Assembly (NCBI GenBank): GCA_011390465.1 | Contig: JAABSH010000009.1 | Coordinates: forward strand, 1-64,000 | Reading direction: 5' to 3' | Source of the DNA: Desulfobacteraceae bacterium | GTDB lineage: Bacteria > Desulfobacterota > Desulfobacteria > Desulfobacterales > Desulfosalsimonadaceae | DNA: 64,000 nucleotides | Shown: positions 33,175-43,061 of the stretch, piece after piece | How the letters are laid out: the number at the start of each line of letters is the position of its first letter | Numbering within the stretch: the first letter of the stretch is position 1 | The notes under the pieces: model-generated | What the model was told of the DNA's origin: nothing | The model's database searches: none | What the model saw: only the letters and a program-made list of their open reading frames with translations | Program-made: the position numbers and the translations under genes

Positions 33175-35868
33175 ATGCAGCAACCCCATATGATGAGTGC
33201 CGAGAGCGTGTTAAAAAACCTTTCCACTGCCCCGAAACAGGGCCTTCCCACGGATGACGCCGCTCAGCGGCTGAACCTGCACGGATCAAATGAACTCGTT
33301 GAAAAAGGCAGCAAAAAGGCCTGGCGCATCCTGCTGGACCAGGTCAAGGAAGTCATGATCCTGATTCTGCTGGCAGCAGTGGTTGTTTCCGCGGCATTGC
33401 ACGAATATATGGATGCCATTGTAATTTTCGTCATTGTTGTGCTGAATACGATTCTGGGATTCTGGCAGGAATTCAAAGCTGAAAATGCCATGGCCGCCCT
33501 CAAGAAAATGACGGTGCCCAATGTTCGGGTGCGTCGTGACGGAACCGAAAAGCAAATATCAGCCAAAAATCTGGTGCCGGGGGACATTCTTTTGATTGAA
33601 GCCGGAAATGTTGTTCCCGCGGATGCCCGGCTCCTGGAAGCCGTAAACCTCAAAGTTCAGGAAGCAGCACTCACCGGCGAATCCGAATCCGTGGACAAGC
33701 ATACAAACGCACTGCAAGGCGTCAATATTGCGCTGGCCGACCGCAAAAACATGATTTATCGGGGCACGGTGGTCACCTATGGCCGCGGCGAGGCCGTTGT
33801 CACAACCACCGGCATGGGCACTGAACTGGGCACCATCGCCACCCTGCTGCAAAGTGTTGAGGACGAACGAACTCCCCTGCAGCGGCGCCTGGCGAACCTG
33901 GGCAAATCACTGGCCCTGGCCGCCGTGGGGCTGATTATCGCTGTGGCCGGGTTCATGTACTTCCAGGGCGCCGGATTAAAAGAAACATTCATGACCGCCA
34001 TCAGCATGGCGGTTGCCGCTATTCCCGAAGGCCTGCCCGCTGTTGTCACCATTGCCCTGGCCCTTGGCGCACAGCAGATGCTGAAAAAAAAGGCCCTGAT
34101 CCGCCAACTGCCGGCCGTGGAAACCCTTGGCAGCGTGACCGTGATTTGTTCCGATAAAACCGGCACCTTAACCCAGAATAAAATGACAGTGACCCATGTA
34201 ACATTGCCGGATCACGCTTATACCATGGAAGATGCGGCCGCGAAAATCAAACAAGACGCGGATTTCGGATTGCTCCTTTTGACCGGAACCCTATGCAATG
34301 ACGCGGTCATTGACGAAAGCACGCCGGACAGCATTATCGGAGATCCCACGGAAGGCGCCCTGGTGATTGCCGCCCAAAAGGCAGGCCTGATGCAGCAGGA
34401 TCTCAAAAACCGCATGCCCCGGGTTCGGGAACTGCCCTTTGACTCTGAGCGCAAACGCATGTCCACGGTTCACGCCCTGCCGGCTGCTGCTGAAGGGCCG
34501 GTCCTGGATGCCATTTTATCTCCTGTTAAAAACCAGGCCCGGGATTTCCTTGTACTGACCAAAGGGGCCACCGACGGCTTGATTGACGTATGCCGCCGCA
34601 TCCAGATAAACGGCGCTGTGGAAATACTTACTGAACAGAAAAAAAACGAGATTCTGGCGAAAAACACGGAGATGGCGAAAAACGGCATCCGGGTGCTGGG
34701 CCTGGCCTATCGCGCCATTGAACCCGACGCCCTGGATCATCCGGAAACCTATGAGCAAGACCTGATTTTTTTAGGCATGGCCAGCATGCTTGATCCGGTT
34801 CGCCCCGAAGCAGTGGAATCCGTTCGGATTGCCCGGCAGGCCGGCATCCGGCCGGTGATGATCACGGGCGATCATCCCTTGACGGCTGTGGCCATTGCCA
34901 AAGAGCTGGGTCTTGCCACCGATGGAACATTTTTGACCGGCCAGGATCTTGAACACATGAATGATGTGCAGCGCGATGCCCGGATTCCGGAAATTTCGGT
35001 TTTTGCCCGGGTTTCGCCGGAGCACAAAATGATCATCATCGACGTGCTCCAGGCCCACCACCAGATCGTCGCCATGACCGGCGACGGGGTCAATGATGCA
35101 CCGGCGCTGAAATCAGCCGATATCGGCGTGGCAATGGGCATTACCGGTACTGATGTCAGCAAGGAAGCGTCCGATATGGTCCTGCTGGATGATAATTTCG
35201 CCACCATTGTCGGAGCGGTTGAGGAAGGGCGGCGGATTTATGATAATATCCGCAAATTTGTCCGGTATATTCTCACCGGCAACACCGGCGAAATTGTGGT
35301 CATGATCACCGGACCGCTGCTGGGCATGCCCCTGCCGCTCTTGCCCATCCAGATTTTATGGATCAACCTGGTAACCGACGGCGTCCCCGCGATTGCGCTG
35401 GGATTTGAAGAAGCCGAAGAAGATGCGATGAAACGGCCGCCGCACAATCCAAAGGAAGGCATTTTCGCCCGGGGACTCGGATGGCAGATTCTCCTCATGG
35501 GCCTGATCGTGGGGTTGGTTTCCATTGCAACCGGATACGGGTTCTGGAATGGCGGCACCGGTTCGGCGGCATGGCAGACCATGGTCTTTACCATGCTCAC
35601 CTTCTGCCAGATGGCTTATGCCCTGTGCGTGCGAAAGCAGCAGCAATCTATGTTCACCTATTCCTGGCTGAGCAATCCCCTGCTGCTGCTGGCCGTCTGC
35701 GTCACAATGGCCCTTCAGCTGATCGTCATCTATGTTCCGTTTTTCAACACCGTATTTCGCACAACGCCCCTGGGATGGGGAGAGCTCGGGGTCTGCGCGG
35801 CCGGCGCCGGAATCATCATCGCCACATCAGAATTAAAAAAACTTTTTCTCAGAACCAAACACCTTTGA
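33175..35868 (+). CDS. P-type Ca2+-transporting ATPase (SERCA/PMCA type)
   Basis: This is a P2A-like cation pump, about 897 aa. Hallmarks are the phosphorylation site S-D-K-T-G-T-L-T, the T-G-E-S actuator loop, the A-I-P-E-G-L-P motif in TM4, M-T-G-D-G-V-N-D-A-P, and W-I-N-L-V-T-D-G-V-P-A in TM6. The PEGLP and N-L-V-T-D pair fits Ca2+ rather than heavy-metal pumps, and there is no N-terminal metal-binding domain. Three candidate starts exist (GTG 33118, ATG 33160, ATG 33175). The last is chosen because GGGAG lies just before it. It probably extrudes Ca2+ (or Mn2+). It stands alone, convergent with the 5'-nucleotidase gene. Confidence 0.92.
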   Translation: MQQPHMMSAESVLKNLSTAPKQGLPTDDAAQRLNLHGSNELVEKGSKKAWRILLDQVKEVMILILLAAVVVSAALHEYMDAIVIFVIVVLNTILGFWQEFKAENAMAALKKMTVPNVRVRRDGTEKQISAKNLVPGDILLIEAGNVVPADARLLEAVNLKVQEAALTGESESVDKHTNALQGVNIALADRKNMIYRGTVVTYGRGEAVVTTTGMGTELGTIATLLQSVEDERTPLQRRLANLGKSLALAAVGLIIAVAGFMYFQGAGLKETFMTAISMAVAAIPEGLPAVVTIALALGAQQMLKKKALIRQLPAVETLGSVTVICSDKTGTLTQNKMTVTHVTLPDHAYTMEDAAAKIKQDADFGLLLLTGTLCNDAVIDESTPDSIIGDPTEGALVIAAQKAGLMQQDLKNRMPRVRELPFDSERKRMSTVHALPAAAEGPVLDAILSPVKNQARDFLVLTKGATDGLIDVCRRIQINGAVEILTEQKKNEILAKNTEMAKNGIRVLGLAYRAIEPDALDHPETYEQDLIFLGMASMLDPVRPEAVESVRIARQAGIRPVMITGDHPLTAVAIAKELGLATDGTFLTGQDLEHMNDVQRDARIPEISVFARVSPEHKMIIIDVLQAHHQIVAMTGDGVNDAPALKSADIGVAMGITGTDVSKEASDMVLLDDNFATIVGAVEEGRRIYDNIRKFVRYILTGNTGEIVVMITGPLLGMPLPLLPIQILWINLVTDGVPAIALGFEEAEEDAMKRPPHNPKEGIFARGLGWQILLMGLIVGLVSIATGYGFWNGGTGSAAWQTMVFTMLTFCQMAYALCVRKQQQSMFTYSWLSNPLLLLAVCVTMALQLIVIYVPFFNTVFRTTPLGWGELGVCAAGAGIIIATSELKKLFLRTKHL

Positions 35869-35911
35869 TGCAACATTAAAGTTAAGGAGTTGGTTTCTAT
35901 CTGCCTGAATT

Positions 35912-37462
35912 TTACCGCAACCGGCGAATCCGCCCTTCTGTTTCAGCGGATATGACCTTTTGCTGCCGGATGGTGTCCACAATGAGCTCCCGCAGCGGAG
36001 ACCGGGTTTTCAGTTGGGGTTTTTCCATAAAAATAAAATATTCATCACCGCCTGAGGCAAGAAAATCCGGGATTACCACGGAATAGACAGCGTCCATCTC
36101 CAGGGGCCGGCCGGCAGCACCGGTCCGAATGTTTTGAACCGTGCGGCCGTCTATGTCAAAACAAATGCCGGACACATGCAAAAACCCGCCGTCTTCTTCG
36201 CTGGTGCCGCGCACGCTCCGCTCAAGGGCCTGCTGGATTTCAGCGCCGGTCAGTTCCAGGATAACCAGCTCGTTATCATAGGGCATGGCCTTAAACACAT
36301 CTTCTACGGTTACAGGGCCTTTTTTGATGCTTGCCCGAAGCGCGCCCGCATTGATCAGGGCGATTTGAGCGCCGGTATGAGCGCGCATGATATCGGTTAC
36401 AAAATTGCCTAAATTGGTTTCCCGGGATCGGATTTGTCCGCGCTCGCCATTTAAAAAGGTCTCGCAGACACCGATCACTTCTTTGAATTCCTGGCCCAGT
36501 TTTTCATTGTAATCATCCACAATCGCGGCAATTTCAGGATCGGGCGCGATGCCGGAATCAACTTTAATATAGCTGGCATCAATGAGCGTTGCCTTGCCGG
36601 AAACAGGATCAATCTGCAAATCAAGGCGGCCCAGATAGCGCCCTTTTTCAAAGGCCTGCAAAATAGGGACCCGCCCTTCAATACCATAGGGAGACAGCAA
36701 AATCTGATCATGGCCGCCGATGATGGCCGTCAATTCCGGCAGGGCTCTGGCAATCCGGCGGTCTGTTGCCTGGCGGCTGTGAGACAGAAGCATTATTGGG
36801 CCTTTTTTATTGGCCCTTTCGTAAACGTCAGTGACAGCGGCAACAGAATCCAAAACCCTGAGGTCTGCCACATTTTCCGCCTTTGTGGTGGTCAGCAAAT
36901 CCTGGGTGGTAACGCCGACAATGGTAAGGGCCATCTCACCTGTCAGGGGTATTTCCAGCGCGGGCCGGCACAGCAGCTGCCCGTGTTTTTTTGAAACAAT
37001 ATTGGCGCTCAAAAACGGAAACTCCGCCAGGTTTTTCAGTTCCAGAAAATTGTCCAGGCCGAAATCAAATTCATGATTGCCCACGGTCATGGCATCCACT
37101 CCCATGGCATTGAGGCAAAGGATATCCGGCTCTCCCCTGAAAACCGTGGACATGGGCGTACCCTGGAGAATATCCCCGGCCACCAGCACCAGGGTGCGCG
37201 AGTGTTTGCGCGCATTTTCTTCCCGTACCTGGCGGATCAGCGCGGCCACACGGGCAATGCCCCCCACTTCCTCGGTTCCGGTTTCCGTTTTAATTTCAAA
37301 AGGCAGCAGATGACCATGAAGATCATTGAAAAACAGCACTGTCAGGGAAATGGGGGATTTATGGGGATTGGATAAAACCGTTCCGGAACACGCGAAACAA
37401 CAAGCCAGCAGACTGATGGCGGCAATTAAGTTGAAATATCTGAACCTTGCGTTTACGAACAT
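35912..37462 (-). CDS. Secreted 5'-nucleotidase/metallophosphoesterase lipoprotein
   Basis: This 516-aa protein of the bifunctional UDP-sugar hydrolase/5'-nucleotidase family begins with a signal sequence and lipobox-like L-L-A-C-C-F-A-C-S, so it is probably lipid-anchored in the periplasm. The metal-binding N-terminal domain carries F-F-N-D-L-H-G-H (Asp/His pair), G-N-H-E-F-D-F-G and L-L-S-H-S. The C-terminal substrate-binding domain has E-T-N-L-G-N-F-V-T-D and A-S-G-G-D-E-Y-F. It would hydrolyse extracytoplasmic nucleotides to nucleosides, which a CNT transporter elsewhere in the window (49.9-51.1 kb) could import. It is convergent with the P-type ATPase and upstream of no partner gene. Confidence 0.9.
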   Translation of the reverse strand: MFVNARFRYFNLIAAISLLACCFACSGTVLSNPHKSPISLTVLFFNDLHGHLLPFEIKTETGTEEVGGIARVAALIRQVREENARKHSRTLVLVAGDILQGTPMSTVFRGEPDILCLNAMGVDAMTVGNHEFDFGLDNFLELKNLAEFPFLSANIVSKKHGQLLCRPALEIPLTGEMALTIVGVTTQDLLTTTKAENVADLRVLDSVAAVTDVYERANKKGPIMLLSHSRQATDRRIARALPELTAIIGGHDQILLSPYGIEGRVPILQAFEKGRYLGRLDLQIDPVSGKATLIDASYIKVDSGIAPDPEIAAIVDDYNEKLGQEFKEVIGVCETFLNGERGQIRSRETNLGNFVTDIMRAHTGAQIALINAGALRASIKKGPVTVEDVFKAMPYDNELVILELTGAEIQQALERSVRGTSEEDGGFLHVSGICFDIDGRTVQNIRTGAAGRPLEMDAVYSVVIPDFLASGGDEYFIFMEKPQLKTRSPLRELIVDTIRQQKVISAETEGRIRRLR

Positions 37463-37514
37463 GTTTTTTTACCCTTCAAATCAGGTATTGCTGACGGATT
37501 TCAGACCAAAAAGG

Positions 37515-38618
37515 CTACATTACCACCCGTCCCATGTTGATGCCAATGGATTCTGCTGTGCGGATCAGCTGGGAGGTTTCCGGAACGGTTCGGACCTTGC
37601 CGGCCAGTTTTTCCAGGGGCACCAGCACGATATCCGGTGTTTCAAGTGCCACCATGTTTCCAAATTTGCCGGCTGCCGCCGCTTCCACCGCAAAACTGCC
37701 GAGCCGGGTACCCAGCACCCGATCAAACGCCGTGGGCGATCCGCCCCGTTGAATGTGCCCGAGCACGGTGGTCCGCACTTCAAGGTCAATCTGTTTTTTA
37801 ATCTGTTCGGCCAGATACATGCCCACCCCGCCAAGCTGGGGCACGCCCTGCAGCCGATCCACGGCGGCATTCTGCACAATAACCCCGCCGCCCTCTTCTT
37901 TTGCCCCTTCCGCTGCCATGATGATGCTGTAGGGACTGCCCCCGTCTTTTCGCAATTTGATTTTTCGGATTATATTTTCGATCCGGTACGGAATTTCCGG
38001 GATCAGGATAATATGGGCGCCCCCGGCAATTCCCGCTTCCAGGGCAATCCATCCCGCGTTGCGGCCCATGACCTCCAGTATCATTACCCGGTCATGGCTT
38101 CTGCCGGTGGTCTGCAGGCGGTCCAGCGCGTCGCAGGCCACCTGCACGGCAGTCTGATAGCCAAAGGTGTAATCGGTTTTTTCAAGATCATTATCAATGG
38201 TTTTGGGAACCCCGATCACGGGAACGCCTTTTTGAAAAAATTTATATCCGATTTCAAGAGACCCCTCGCCGCCAATGACAAACAGGCAGTCCAGGTCCCA
38301 CTTTCTGAAATTTTCCACCGCTTTGTCGGAATAATCATGCACCAGTACATTTTTTTCATGGTCAAATTCACGAAATTCAAAGGGATTCCCCTTATTGGTG
38401 GTGCCCAGGATGGTGCCCCCCAACGTCAATATATCCCTTGTGCTTTTGGTGGTAAGTTCCTGCCGCTCTCCGGTAATCAGGCCTTCAAAACCGTTTTCAA
38501 TGCCGATAACCTGTGCATTGTGTCCGATAATGGCCGATCGGGTGATGGCCCGGATAACGGCATTTAAGCCGGAACAGTCCCCGCCGCCGGTTAAAACCCC
38601 AATTCTTTTGATGGTCAT
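37515..38618 (-). CDS. 6-phosphofructokinase
   Basis: This 367-aa phosphofructokinase phosphorylates fructose 6-phosphate in glycolysis, or runs in reverse if PPi-dependent. It carries G-G-G-D-C-S-G-L-N, G-G-E-G-S-L, the P-K-T-I-D-N-D active-site loop, M-G-R-N-A-G-W-I-A and H-I-Q-R-G-G-S-P-T-A-F-D. In this family a Gly after the second acidic residue of the G-G-D/E-G-S loop suggests ATP, while Lys in P-K-T-I-D-N-D is the PPi-type residue. The donor therefore remains ambiguous. A GGAGGG site precedes its ATG. It lies on the same strand as the nucleotidase, 53 nt upstream. Confidence 0.9.
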   Translation of the reverse strand: MTIKRIGVLTGGGDCSGLNAVIRAITRSAIIGHNAQVIGIENGFEGLITGERQELTTKSTRDILTLGGTILGTTNKGNPFEFREFDHEKNVLVHDYSDKAVENFRKWDLDCLFVIGGEGSLEIGYKFFQKGVPVIGVPKTIDNDLEKTDYTFGYQTAVQVACDALDRLQTTGRSHDRVMILEVMGRNAGWIALEAGIAGGAHIILIPEIPYRIENIIRKIKLRKDGGSPYSIIMAAEGAKEEGGGVIVQNAAVDRLQGVPQLGGVGMYLAEQIKKQIDLEVRTTVLGHIQRGGSPTAFDRVLGTRLGSFAVEAAAAGKFGNMVALETPDIVLVPLEKLAGKVRTVPETSQLIRTAESIGINMGRVVM

Positions 38619-38861
38619 GCCGCCCTCCCCTGCCGTTTGATATCATCAGTTAAAGAAAACAATTATTTATACGATCCAATCCCTGTTCATTGCAATAAAT
38701 GCTTAACATTATCCTCTTTCTGTGAAAAAATAAAGGCTACAGAAATACGCAAGAACCGGTTAAAATCAAGACTGACGGCTCCATAACCATTCCAGGTGAT
38801 AACTCAGCGTTTTTCTGGTATAAAATCCGATATAAAAAACCACCTCAAAATGGAGAAAATC

Positions 38862-40001
38862 ATGCAATCCCTACGTTTAACAAGTTGTCTGTTCCTGTTT
38901 TTATTTCTGGTTTCCTGCAGCACCAGCGCAACGTCCGCTGATAAAACAATTATCGGGAATGCCGGTTCAAAGCTCTTCTCCAGGAGCTTTGGCGCATTCA
39001 ATGAACCCTGGGCCATGACCTTTTTACCCGGCGGGGACCTTCTGGTAACTGAAAAAGGCGGCACTTTATTTCTTGTTCAACCGGATGGGCCGGGAAGAGT
39101 GGCGGTCAAAGGCGTACCTGAGGTCGCTTACGGCGGCCAGGGCGGGTTGGGGGATATTATTCTCCATCCGCAATACAAAGACAACCACTGGCTATACCTG
39201 TCTTACGCTGAGCAGGATACGTCGGGCGACAAGGGAGCGGTTGTTGTCCGGGCGCAATTTTATCCTGCCGCTGCCGAGCCGAAACTGGAAAACATTGAGG
39301 TTCTCTGGCGGCAACAACCAAAGGTCTCTGGCAGCGGGCATTACGCACACCGGCTGGCATTCAGCCCGGAAGGGAAATTATTCATTACTTCCGGTGATCG
39401 GCAAAAACAAACGCCCGCCCAGAGCTGGACGCAAAATCTGGGAAAAATCATCCGGATAAATGCGGACGGATCAGTGCCCCCTGACAATCCGTTTCAGGAT
39501 AAGGGAGAGCTCGCAAAAACCTTCTGGACCATGGGGCATCGCAATGTGCTGGGCATTGCTTTTGACCCACAGGGACGACTGTGGGTAAACGAAATGGGCC
39601 CCCGGCACGGTGATGAATTCAACCGGATCGCCGGCGGAGACAATTACGGATGGCCGATTGTCTCCTGGGGGGATCAATACTCCGGTATTCCCATTCCGGA
39701 TCATGATACACGCCCGGAATTCCATGCGCCTGAGTTATACTGGGTGCCCACCATCGCGCCCTCAGGCATGATCATTTACACCGGCGCCATGTTTCCGGAT
39801 TGGCAGGGCAATGCCATTATCGGCGGGCTGAAGTCGGAATCGCTGATACGGATCAGGATTAAAGGTGACCAGGCCGATGAAATCGAACGGTTTGCCATGG
39901 GCAAACGCATACGGGAGGTTGAGCAGGGGCCGGAAGGCGCCATATGGGTTCTGGAGGACAAAAAAGGGGGTCGCCTGCTCCGGCTGACGCCGCAGGAATG
40001 A
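38862..40001 (+). CDS. PQQ-type aldose sugar dehydrogenase lipoprotein
   Basis: This 379-aa member of the soluble glucose/aldose sugar dehydrogenase (YliI/Asd) family is a six-bladed beta-propeller that oxidises sugars with PQQ. Key segments are [26 protein letters not shown], and [17 protein letters not shown]. The start at 38862 follows GGAG. The sequence then gives a lipoprotein signal L-F-L-F-L-V-S-C-S, so it is membrane-anchored in the periplasm. An upstream in-frame start at 38796 would put a long extra segment before the signal. PQQ-dependence is assumed from the family. Confidence 0.9.
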   Translation: MQSLRLTSCLFLFLFLVSCSTSATSADKTIIGNAGSKLFSRSFGAFNEPWAMTFLPGGDLLVTEKGGTLFLVQPDGPGRVAVKGVPEVAYGGQGGLGDIILHPQYKDNHWLYLSYAEQDTSGDKGAVVVRAQFYPAAAEPKLENIEVLWRQQPKVSGSGHYAHRLAFSPEGKLFITSGDRQKQTPAQSWTQNLGKIIRINADGSVPPDNPFQDKGELAKTFWTMGHRNVLGIAFDPQGRLWVNEMGPRHGDEFNRIAGGDNYGWPIVSWGDQYSGIPIPDHDTRPEFHAPELYWVPTIAPSGMIIYTGAMFPDWQGNAIIGGLKSESLIRIRIKGDQADEIERFAMGKRIREVEQGPEGAIWVLEDKKGGRLLRLTPQE

Positions 40002-40211
40002 CCAGTTGAATCAAAACTGTGTCCTTTCGGCAAGGGGGCGCAGGTGAAAAAAAATTATGTCAATCAAGCCGCCCTCATCGCGCACCGATAAAAACCGCGC
40101 ACATTTAAGACGCATCAAGTAAGATTTTCTGGATCATGAAACGGGATAAAACAACAAATAACTGAAAATCAGGAAAATGCAAAAGCGCCGCACCTTATTC
40201 AAACAGCCAGC

Positions 40212-41663
40212 TTACAATGCAAAGTCGAATGAGTCTGGACGCTCTATTTTAGCAGGAATATCAAAATTGTAATGATCCATATAATCTTTATATTCTTGAT
40301 ACATGCTTTTTCCATCAAACCCATACTCTTTGAGTGAATATTTATGTCGTCCGTATTTTCCCTGCCGGTTATTGAGGAGATAGGCCTTCATTCTATCTTC
40401 AAATGCTTCAGTATATTCAAGGTCAAATTTCTGATAAATCTTTTTGACCATCGCTATTGGATCTGAAAACAGCTCTTCGTACACACAATCAAATATCTGA
40501 TCTTCATTTTCCTGGTGTTTTTTACGATAATTAAATGGCACCATTAAAAAATTTTCCATAAATATCTTTTGGAAGTAACCGAACCGATGCTTATCAAAAG
40601 AACCATCCTTATCAAAGGCGATGCTCCAGGATTCCATAAGGCGAAAAATTGAAGGAAAGGTAACCAAAGGGTTTCGATGTGTCAGTACGACCCTTGCGTC
40701 AGAATACTCTTGAAAAAAGGTTGGAAAACATGATGCATAAAGCGGGGCTTTGAGCGTCCAGTGTGACTTGGCCGGGCGATAAGCATCCAGCATATTGAAA
40801 AACATTCGTTCATAGCGGAGCAATGGGCGCATGGCGTCGATCCTGCAAAAGTCATCTATATAAGCTTTTCCGGCGGTGGCATTGAACATCAGATTTACAC
40901 CATTATGAGTAAGCATATAGAGAAAGGATTCTTCCATTTCTGTTGCAGACCATAAGTGGGATTCTGCCAATTTCTCCATGAAGCCAGGGGCTAACCAGGA
41001 TATAGTAGATATTGCGATCCCAGCTTTTTTAATTCTGGGGTCTTGCAATGGATTGGCTTCTAAACCCATTGGGGGTATCGGCACTTCCATTTCAAAGGTA
41101 TAAGGCGCGCGCGTGTTTGGGTCTTCACTCATTAATCGATGCAGCAGCGTTGTGCCGGAACGCGGTACACCTGTAATTATCACTGGCGCGTTAAAGTTAC
41201 CGTTGGCCTCAATAAATTCTTTGTTTGAATGATAGTGTTGAAGCACTTTTTTACGGGTTTTTATTGCATTCAATCCCATTTTTTTGATTAAGAATCTTCC
41301 TATAGAAGAAATAAACGGGTTATTATCAATTCCTTCGATAGTCGATATGAGGAGGGTCCGAATCTGACGCAACTCTTCCTCAGTGCCCATATATTTATCA
41401 AGTGGAGCAGCGCGATCAAATTCTTTTAACAGGTCATTTTTTAATTTAAACGCCTGATAACCGAATAAGCCGTAAAGGCTGTCCATCCATTCAACAGGTT
41501 TCAATAATGCAGAGAATTTCACATGATTATTCGGAAAGCGTTCTGATGGCGTGGAATCAGATTTTTGAGGACTGCGTTGGTAGTAATTTGACAAGTCAAT
41601 CATATTGAATTTATTTGTCTGCTTATCCGGTTCGCCCAGGTTGATGTTGTAATCCAATGTCAT
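40212..41663 (-). CDS. Sulfotransferase family protein
   Basis: This 483-aa cytosolic protein has PAPS-binding motifs. The P-loop-like I-T-G-V-P-R-S-G-T-T-L (about 167-177) binds the 5'-phosphosulfate, and V-V-L-T-H-R-N-P-L (about 325-333) fits the 3'-phosphate site. The acceptor is unknown. The ATG at 41663 is formed by the terminal repeat of a MITE-like element, and an in-frame TGA lies directly before it, so the N-terminus cannot extend further. An internal Met at residue 21 has no better ribosome binding site. The gene is alone on its strand and any promoter would have to lie in or beyond the inserted DNA. Confidence 0.85.
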   Translation of the reverse strand: MTLDYNINLGEPDKQTNKFNMIDLSNYYQRSPQKSDSTPSERFPNNHVKFSALLKPVEWMDSLYGLFGYQAFKLKNDLLKEFDRAAPLDKYMGTEEELRQIRTLLISTIEGIDNNPFISSIGRFLIKKMGLNAIKTRKKVLQHYHSNKEFIEANGNFNAPVIITGVPRSGTTLLHRLMSEDPNTRAPYTFEMEVPIPPMGLEANPLQDPRIKKAGIAISTISWLAPGFMEKLAESHLWSATEMEESFLYMLTHNGVNLMFNATAGKAYIDDFCRIDAMRPLLRYERMFFNMLDAYRPAKSHWTLKAPLYASCFPTFFQEYSDARVVLTHRNPLVTFPSIFRLMESWSIAFDKDGSFDKHRFGYFQKIFMENFLMVPFNYRKKHQENEDQIFDCVYEELFSDPIAMVKKIYQKFDLEYTEAFEDRMKAYLLNNRQGKYGRHKYSLKEYGFDGKSMYQEYKDYMDHYNFDIPAKIERPDSFDFAL

Positions 41664-41736
41664 TCATGAGTCGCCTTTTTCGCGGGAGGGGGTAAACCCC
41701 TCCCCTACATTGAAACCTCTTAAGTTAAGGACATTG
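41655..41736. mobile_element. MITE-like element copy 3, 82-bp deleted form with 10-bp target duplication
   Basis: The ends CAATGTCATT and TTAAGGACATTG match the family. The left half (AACTTAGG through the first CCCTCCC arm) is deleted, leaving 82 bp. The flanks TGTTGTAATC (41645-41654) and TGTTGTAATC (41737-41746) are identical, a perfect 10-bp duplication. The left terminal repeat contributes the first three codons of the sulfotransferase gene. Confidence 0.85.
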
Positions 41737-41761
41737 TGTTGTAATCTGCATAAAAATAGCC

Positions 41762-41846
41762 GTCATTACGCGGCGTGAGAAACGAACGACGAAGTAATCT
41801 CCCTGTTTTCAAGGGATTGCTTCGGTCGTACCTCCCTCGCAATGAC
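41762..41846. repeat. Palindromic GTCATTACG/CGCAATGAC repeat
   Basis: An 85-bp imperfect palindrome begins GTCATTACG and ends CGCAATGAC. The inner halves GAAGTAATCTCC and GGGATTGCTTC meet near 41807. It resembles a common intergenic repeat of deltaproteobacterial genomes. Here it lies upstream of the sulfotransferase gene. Confidence 0.6.
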
Positions 41847-41889
41847 AGAACTTGACCGAAACTGAAAAATCCAAAGTTTTCCGGACGAT

Positions 41890-42705
41890 TTAATTGATCA
41901 TATGAACATCCCGCTGGGGGAACGGAATGGTAATACCGGCTTCCTTGAATTTTTTGTACACACCAAGATTTACTGAATACATGGTATTAAAATAATCTTT
42001 GGTCGGCACCCAGTATCGCATTCCGATGCTGATGGCGGAATCCGCGTATTGTTCGATCCCGATCTGGGGAGCCGGTGTATCTGGAATTTTTTCCATGGAC
42101 AGCAAAATATTTCTGATAATATCAATGGCCTTTTCCGGATCATCATCATAGGAGATGCCCACGGACGCCTCTACCACCTTATTTTCAAATGAATTGATCT
42201 GGATTTCCCCCACAATGTGCTTGTTGGGAATGGTGATTTTTTCGCCGTCTTCCGTGCTCAGAATGGTGGTGGACAGGGTGACTTCTTCCACCACGCCGCT
42301 TACCCCTTCAATGGAAACCGTATCTCCCACCACAAAGGGCCGGGTGAGAATGATCACCAGGCCGGCGCCATAGTTGGAAAGGGGCCCCTGCAGCGCAAAA
42401 CTGGCACCAAATGCAAGAGCACCAAGGGCCGCGATCAGCGGGGCCACGGAAATCCCGAATTTCCCCATGGCCATAATAACCACAAAAACCAGCACCACCA
42501 GCCGAACCACCTGCCCCATAAAATGGGTCAGGGTGATATCCATTTCTTTTTTTTCACACATCCGCATCACAACGCGGGACAGCCAGCCAGCCACATAAAT
42601 TCCAATGCCCAGAATAATCAAGGCGCCAAGAATTTGAAAACTGTAGAGAACGCCAAAATCAATTATGATATTAATAACTTCCTGAACCTTTGTGAGCTCC
42701 TCCAT
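41890..42705 (-). CDS. Mechanosensitive ion channel, MscS family
   Basis: This is a 271-aa small-conductance mechanosensitive channel. It has three membrane segments: F-Q-I-L-G-A-L-I-I-L-G-I-G-I-Y, a TM2 around 70-90, and a Gly/Ala-rich pore helix A-F-G-A-S-F-A-L-Q-G-P-L-S-N. Then comes the beta-rich cytosolic domain (R-P-F-V-V-G-D-T-V-S, G-V-V-E-E-V, I-P-N-K-H-I-V). It opens under membrane tension to release solutes. A GGAGG site precedes the ATG. It is a single-gene unit. Confidence 0.93.
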   Translation of the reverse strand: MEELTKVQEVINIIIDFGVLYSFQILGALIILGIGIYVAGWLSRVVMRMCEKKEMDITLTHFMGQVVRLVVLVFVVIMAMGKFGISVAPLIAALGALAFGASFALQGPLSNYGAGLVIILTRPFVVGDTVSIEGVSGVVEEVTLSTTILSTEDGEKITIPNKHIVGEIQINSFENKVVEASVGISYDDDPEKAIDIIRNILLSMEKIPDTPAPQIGIEQYADSAISIGMRYWVPTKDYFNTMYSVNLGVYKKFKEAGITIPFPQRDVHMIN

Positions 42706-42860
42706 GAAATTTCCTCCTGGTTAGATAATGATCAAAATCTGATGCAATTAAAGGCAGCAGCGTTGCCTGGCGTTTTTTTCCACACGGCCGAATTTTTCCG
42801 GTCAATTAAAAAACATAGCACATTAAGAACTATCTGCCACCCATTTTCCGTGACAGTTTT
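42706..42860. other. Intergenic DNA, nothing recognised
   Basis: There is no gene with a ribosome binding site. It is bounded on the right by two repeat elements. Confidence 0.3.
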
Positions 42861-43026
42861 TGACGGCTTCGTAAAAAGTCCAAATTCTTTGTTGGCTGCA
42901 TCCCCAGCTGCTTCAACGTACGCCAAGGACTCCTCATTGCTGGGGATTTGCGCGCCTCGCCAATTTTATGAGATTGGTGGCACTTTTTTCTTTGCCGTCT
43001 AAATCTGACTTTTTACGGAACAGTCA
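42861..43026. repeat. TGAC...CGTAAAAAGTC inverted-repeat element
   Basis: The element starts TGACGGCTTCGTAAAAAGTC and ends TGACTTTTTACGGAACAGTCA, terminal inverted repeats of about 20 bp. The inner sequence contains CTTCAACGTACGCCAAGG. It is 166 bp long and looks like a non-coding mobile or REP element, distinct from the GACATTG family. No target duplication was seen. Confidence 0.55.
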
Positions 43027-43061
43027 ACATAAAACACGGTAAATTTGTTCTGCCTTTTTTA

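Noticed and set aside
37326-38567. Plus-strand ORF of 413 aa opposite phosphofructokinase
   Set aside because: It spans the phosphofructokinase gene and the 5' end of the nucleotidase gene in antisense and has a shadow composition.
42707-43020. A gene in the mscS-adh gap
   Set aside because: The open frames run over the inverted-repeat element and a second repeat family and have no ribosome binding site.
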